Shown here piece by piece: positions 6,367 through 6,915 of a stretch of 6,915 nucleotides of DNA (position 1 is its first letter; the number at the start of each line of letters is the position of its first letter). Source of the stretch: Corallincola sp. GTDB lineage: Bacteria; Pseudomonadota; Gammaproteobacteria; Enterobacterales; Neiellaceae. The translations under genes were made by a program, and so were the position numbers. Where the stretch lies: positions 1 to 6,915 of the forward strand of contig JAGOCY010000074.1 of NCBI GenBank assembly GCA_017998495.1, in the 5' to 3' direction. The notes under the pieces are model-generated. The model was not told where the DNA came from. It saw nothing but the letters and a program-made list of their open reading frames with translations, and did no database searches.

Positions 6367-6855
6367 TCAGAGCATGAGCGCGCTGGCGAGCATCATCACG
6401 GCAGCAAACAGACCGGCTAGCAGATCGTCAACCATGATGCCGAAACCGCCGTGAACCTGACGGTCGAGATAGCGGATCGGCCACGGCTTGAGGATATCGA
6501 ACAGCCGAAACAGCACAAAAGCCAGCAGCAGCTCCAGCGGGCCGATCACCAGCCAGCTGGCAGCCAGCAGCACGGTCAGCGCGTAACCAACCACTTCATC
6601 CCAGACGATGGCACCGTGGTCATGTACCCCCCAGTCAGCGGCGGTACGGCCGCAGATCCAGATGCCGGCCAAGACGCACAACAGCAGCAACGGCCAGGCG
6701 ATGAACGGGGGCAAGGCCAGCAGTAGCAGCGCCAACGGCAAGCCGGCCAGGGTGCCCCAGGTGCCGGGGGCTTTGGCCATCAGCCCCAAGCCGCCGCCGA
6801 CTGCCAGCCAGTGACCGAGGCTGGTGCGTTTGAACCCTGCAGGAACGAGCAGCAT
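6367..6855 (-). CDS. pgpA: Phosphatidylglycerophosphatase A PgpA
   Basis: PgpA is an inner-membrane lipid phosphatase that removes phosphate from phosphatidylglycerol phosphate to give phosphatidylglycerol. The 162 residues (E. coli about 172) show several hydrophobic segments (about 15-26, 38-65, 88-120, 145-162) and the conserved family blocks: APGTWGTLAGLP (29-40), DWGVHDHGAIVWDEVVG (74-90), RLFDILKPWPIRYLDR (117-132) and VHGGFGIMVDDLLAG (134-148). The acidic residues in WDE and DD probably bind the metal. The ATG at 6853-6855 is chosen because GGAG (6861-6864) lies five bases upstream. A GTG one codon earlier (6858) is possible but too close to that site. The start overlaps the thiL stop (TGATG), so the two genes are translationally coupled. 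pgpA is convergent with dxs. Confidence 0.95.
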   Translation of the reverse strand: MLLVPAGFKRTSLGHWLAVGGGLGLMAKAPGTWGTLAGLPLALLLLALPPFIAWPLLLLCVLAGIWICGRTAADWGVHDHGAIVWDEVVGYALTVLLAASWLVIGPLELLLAFVLFRLFDILKPWPIRYLDRQVHGGFGIMVDDLLAGLFAAVMMLASALML

Positions 6856-6915
6856 CACGACTCCGGAAAATGGTTGTAAGGGCGCAGCTGGCGCTCCACC
6901 CGCTCACCATGATGG
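6855..6915 (-). CDS. thiL: Thiamine-monophosphate kinase ThiL (only the C-terminal 19 residues)
   Basis: On the minus strand a reading frame entering from the right edge encodes 19 residues ending in RPYNHFPES and stops with TGA at 6857-6855. E. coli ThiL ends in a similar GYDHFA, and thiL immediately before pgpA is the usual gammaproteobacterial order. ThiL phosphorylates thiamine monophosphate to thiamine diphosphate in the cytoplasm. The fragment contains no catalytic motif, so the call rests on the C-terminal motif, the position and the overlap with pgpA. Confidence 0.75.
   Translation of the reverse strand, partial: HHGERVERQLRPYNHFPES

Noticed and set aside
1..6915. Novel defence, mobile or biosynthetic system
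   Set aside because: Every stretch is accounted for by well-known core genes or short intergenic regions. There are no terminal repeats, transposase or phage genes, and no change in base composition.

Overview
This window is an ordinary, tightly packed piece of gammaproteobacterial chromosome with high GC content. It holds eight protein genes, two of them cut by the window edges. The order is <thiI-pomB-pomA (all minus), then xseB-ispA-dxs (all plus), then pgpA-thiL> (both minus). A polar-flagellar sodium stator (pomAB) sits between thiI and a divergent xseB-ispA-dxs operon. From memory, Vibrio cholerae has the same arrangement. GC-rich codon use and the protein sequences suggest a Vibrio relative with higher GC, such as Aeromonas, Oceanimonas or another Aeromonadales member. 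The genus is inference; a marker-gene search would settle it.

Left part (1-3066, minus strand). pomA and pomB encode the PomA4PomB2-type stator that couples sodium flow to rotation of the flagellar motor. The genes are 12 bases apart. The residues known to be critical in Vibrio PomA and PomB are present. After a 69-base gap follows thiI, the 4-thiouridine/thiazole sulfurtransferase. It has 423 codons in the window and its rhodanese domain runs off the left edge. A perfect TATAAT on the minus strand in the gap suggests thiI also has its own promoter.

Centre (3067-3256). This 190-base divergent control region holds a sigma-28-like flagellar promoter and a sigma-70-like promoter, both pointing at pomA. 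A weaker candidate promoter points at xseB. Several short inverted and direct repeats lie among them.

Right part (3257-6915). xseB (exonuclease VII small subunit) overlaps ispA (farnesyl diphosphate synthase) by 4 bases, and dxs (1-deoxy-D-xylulose-5-phosphate synthase) follows 36 bases later. Dxs starts the MEP isoprenoid pathway and IspA makes the C15 prenyl diphosphate at its end. A strong hairpin with a T-run separates dxs from the convergent pgpA (phosphatidylglycerophosphatase A). The 3' end of thiL (thiamine-monophosphate kinase) overlaps the start of pgpA.

Three genes form a thiamine theme. DXP from Dxs and sulfur relayed by ThiI feed thiazole synthesis. ThiL makes thiamine diphosphate, the cofactor Dxs needs. 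I found no mobile element, CRISPR array, RNA gene or unknown system. The points worth a second look are regulatory or comparative.
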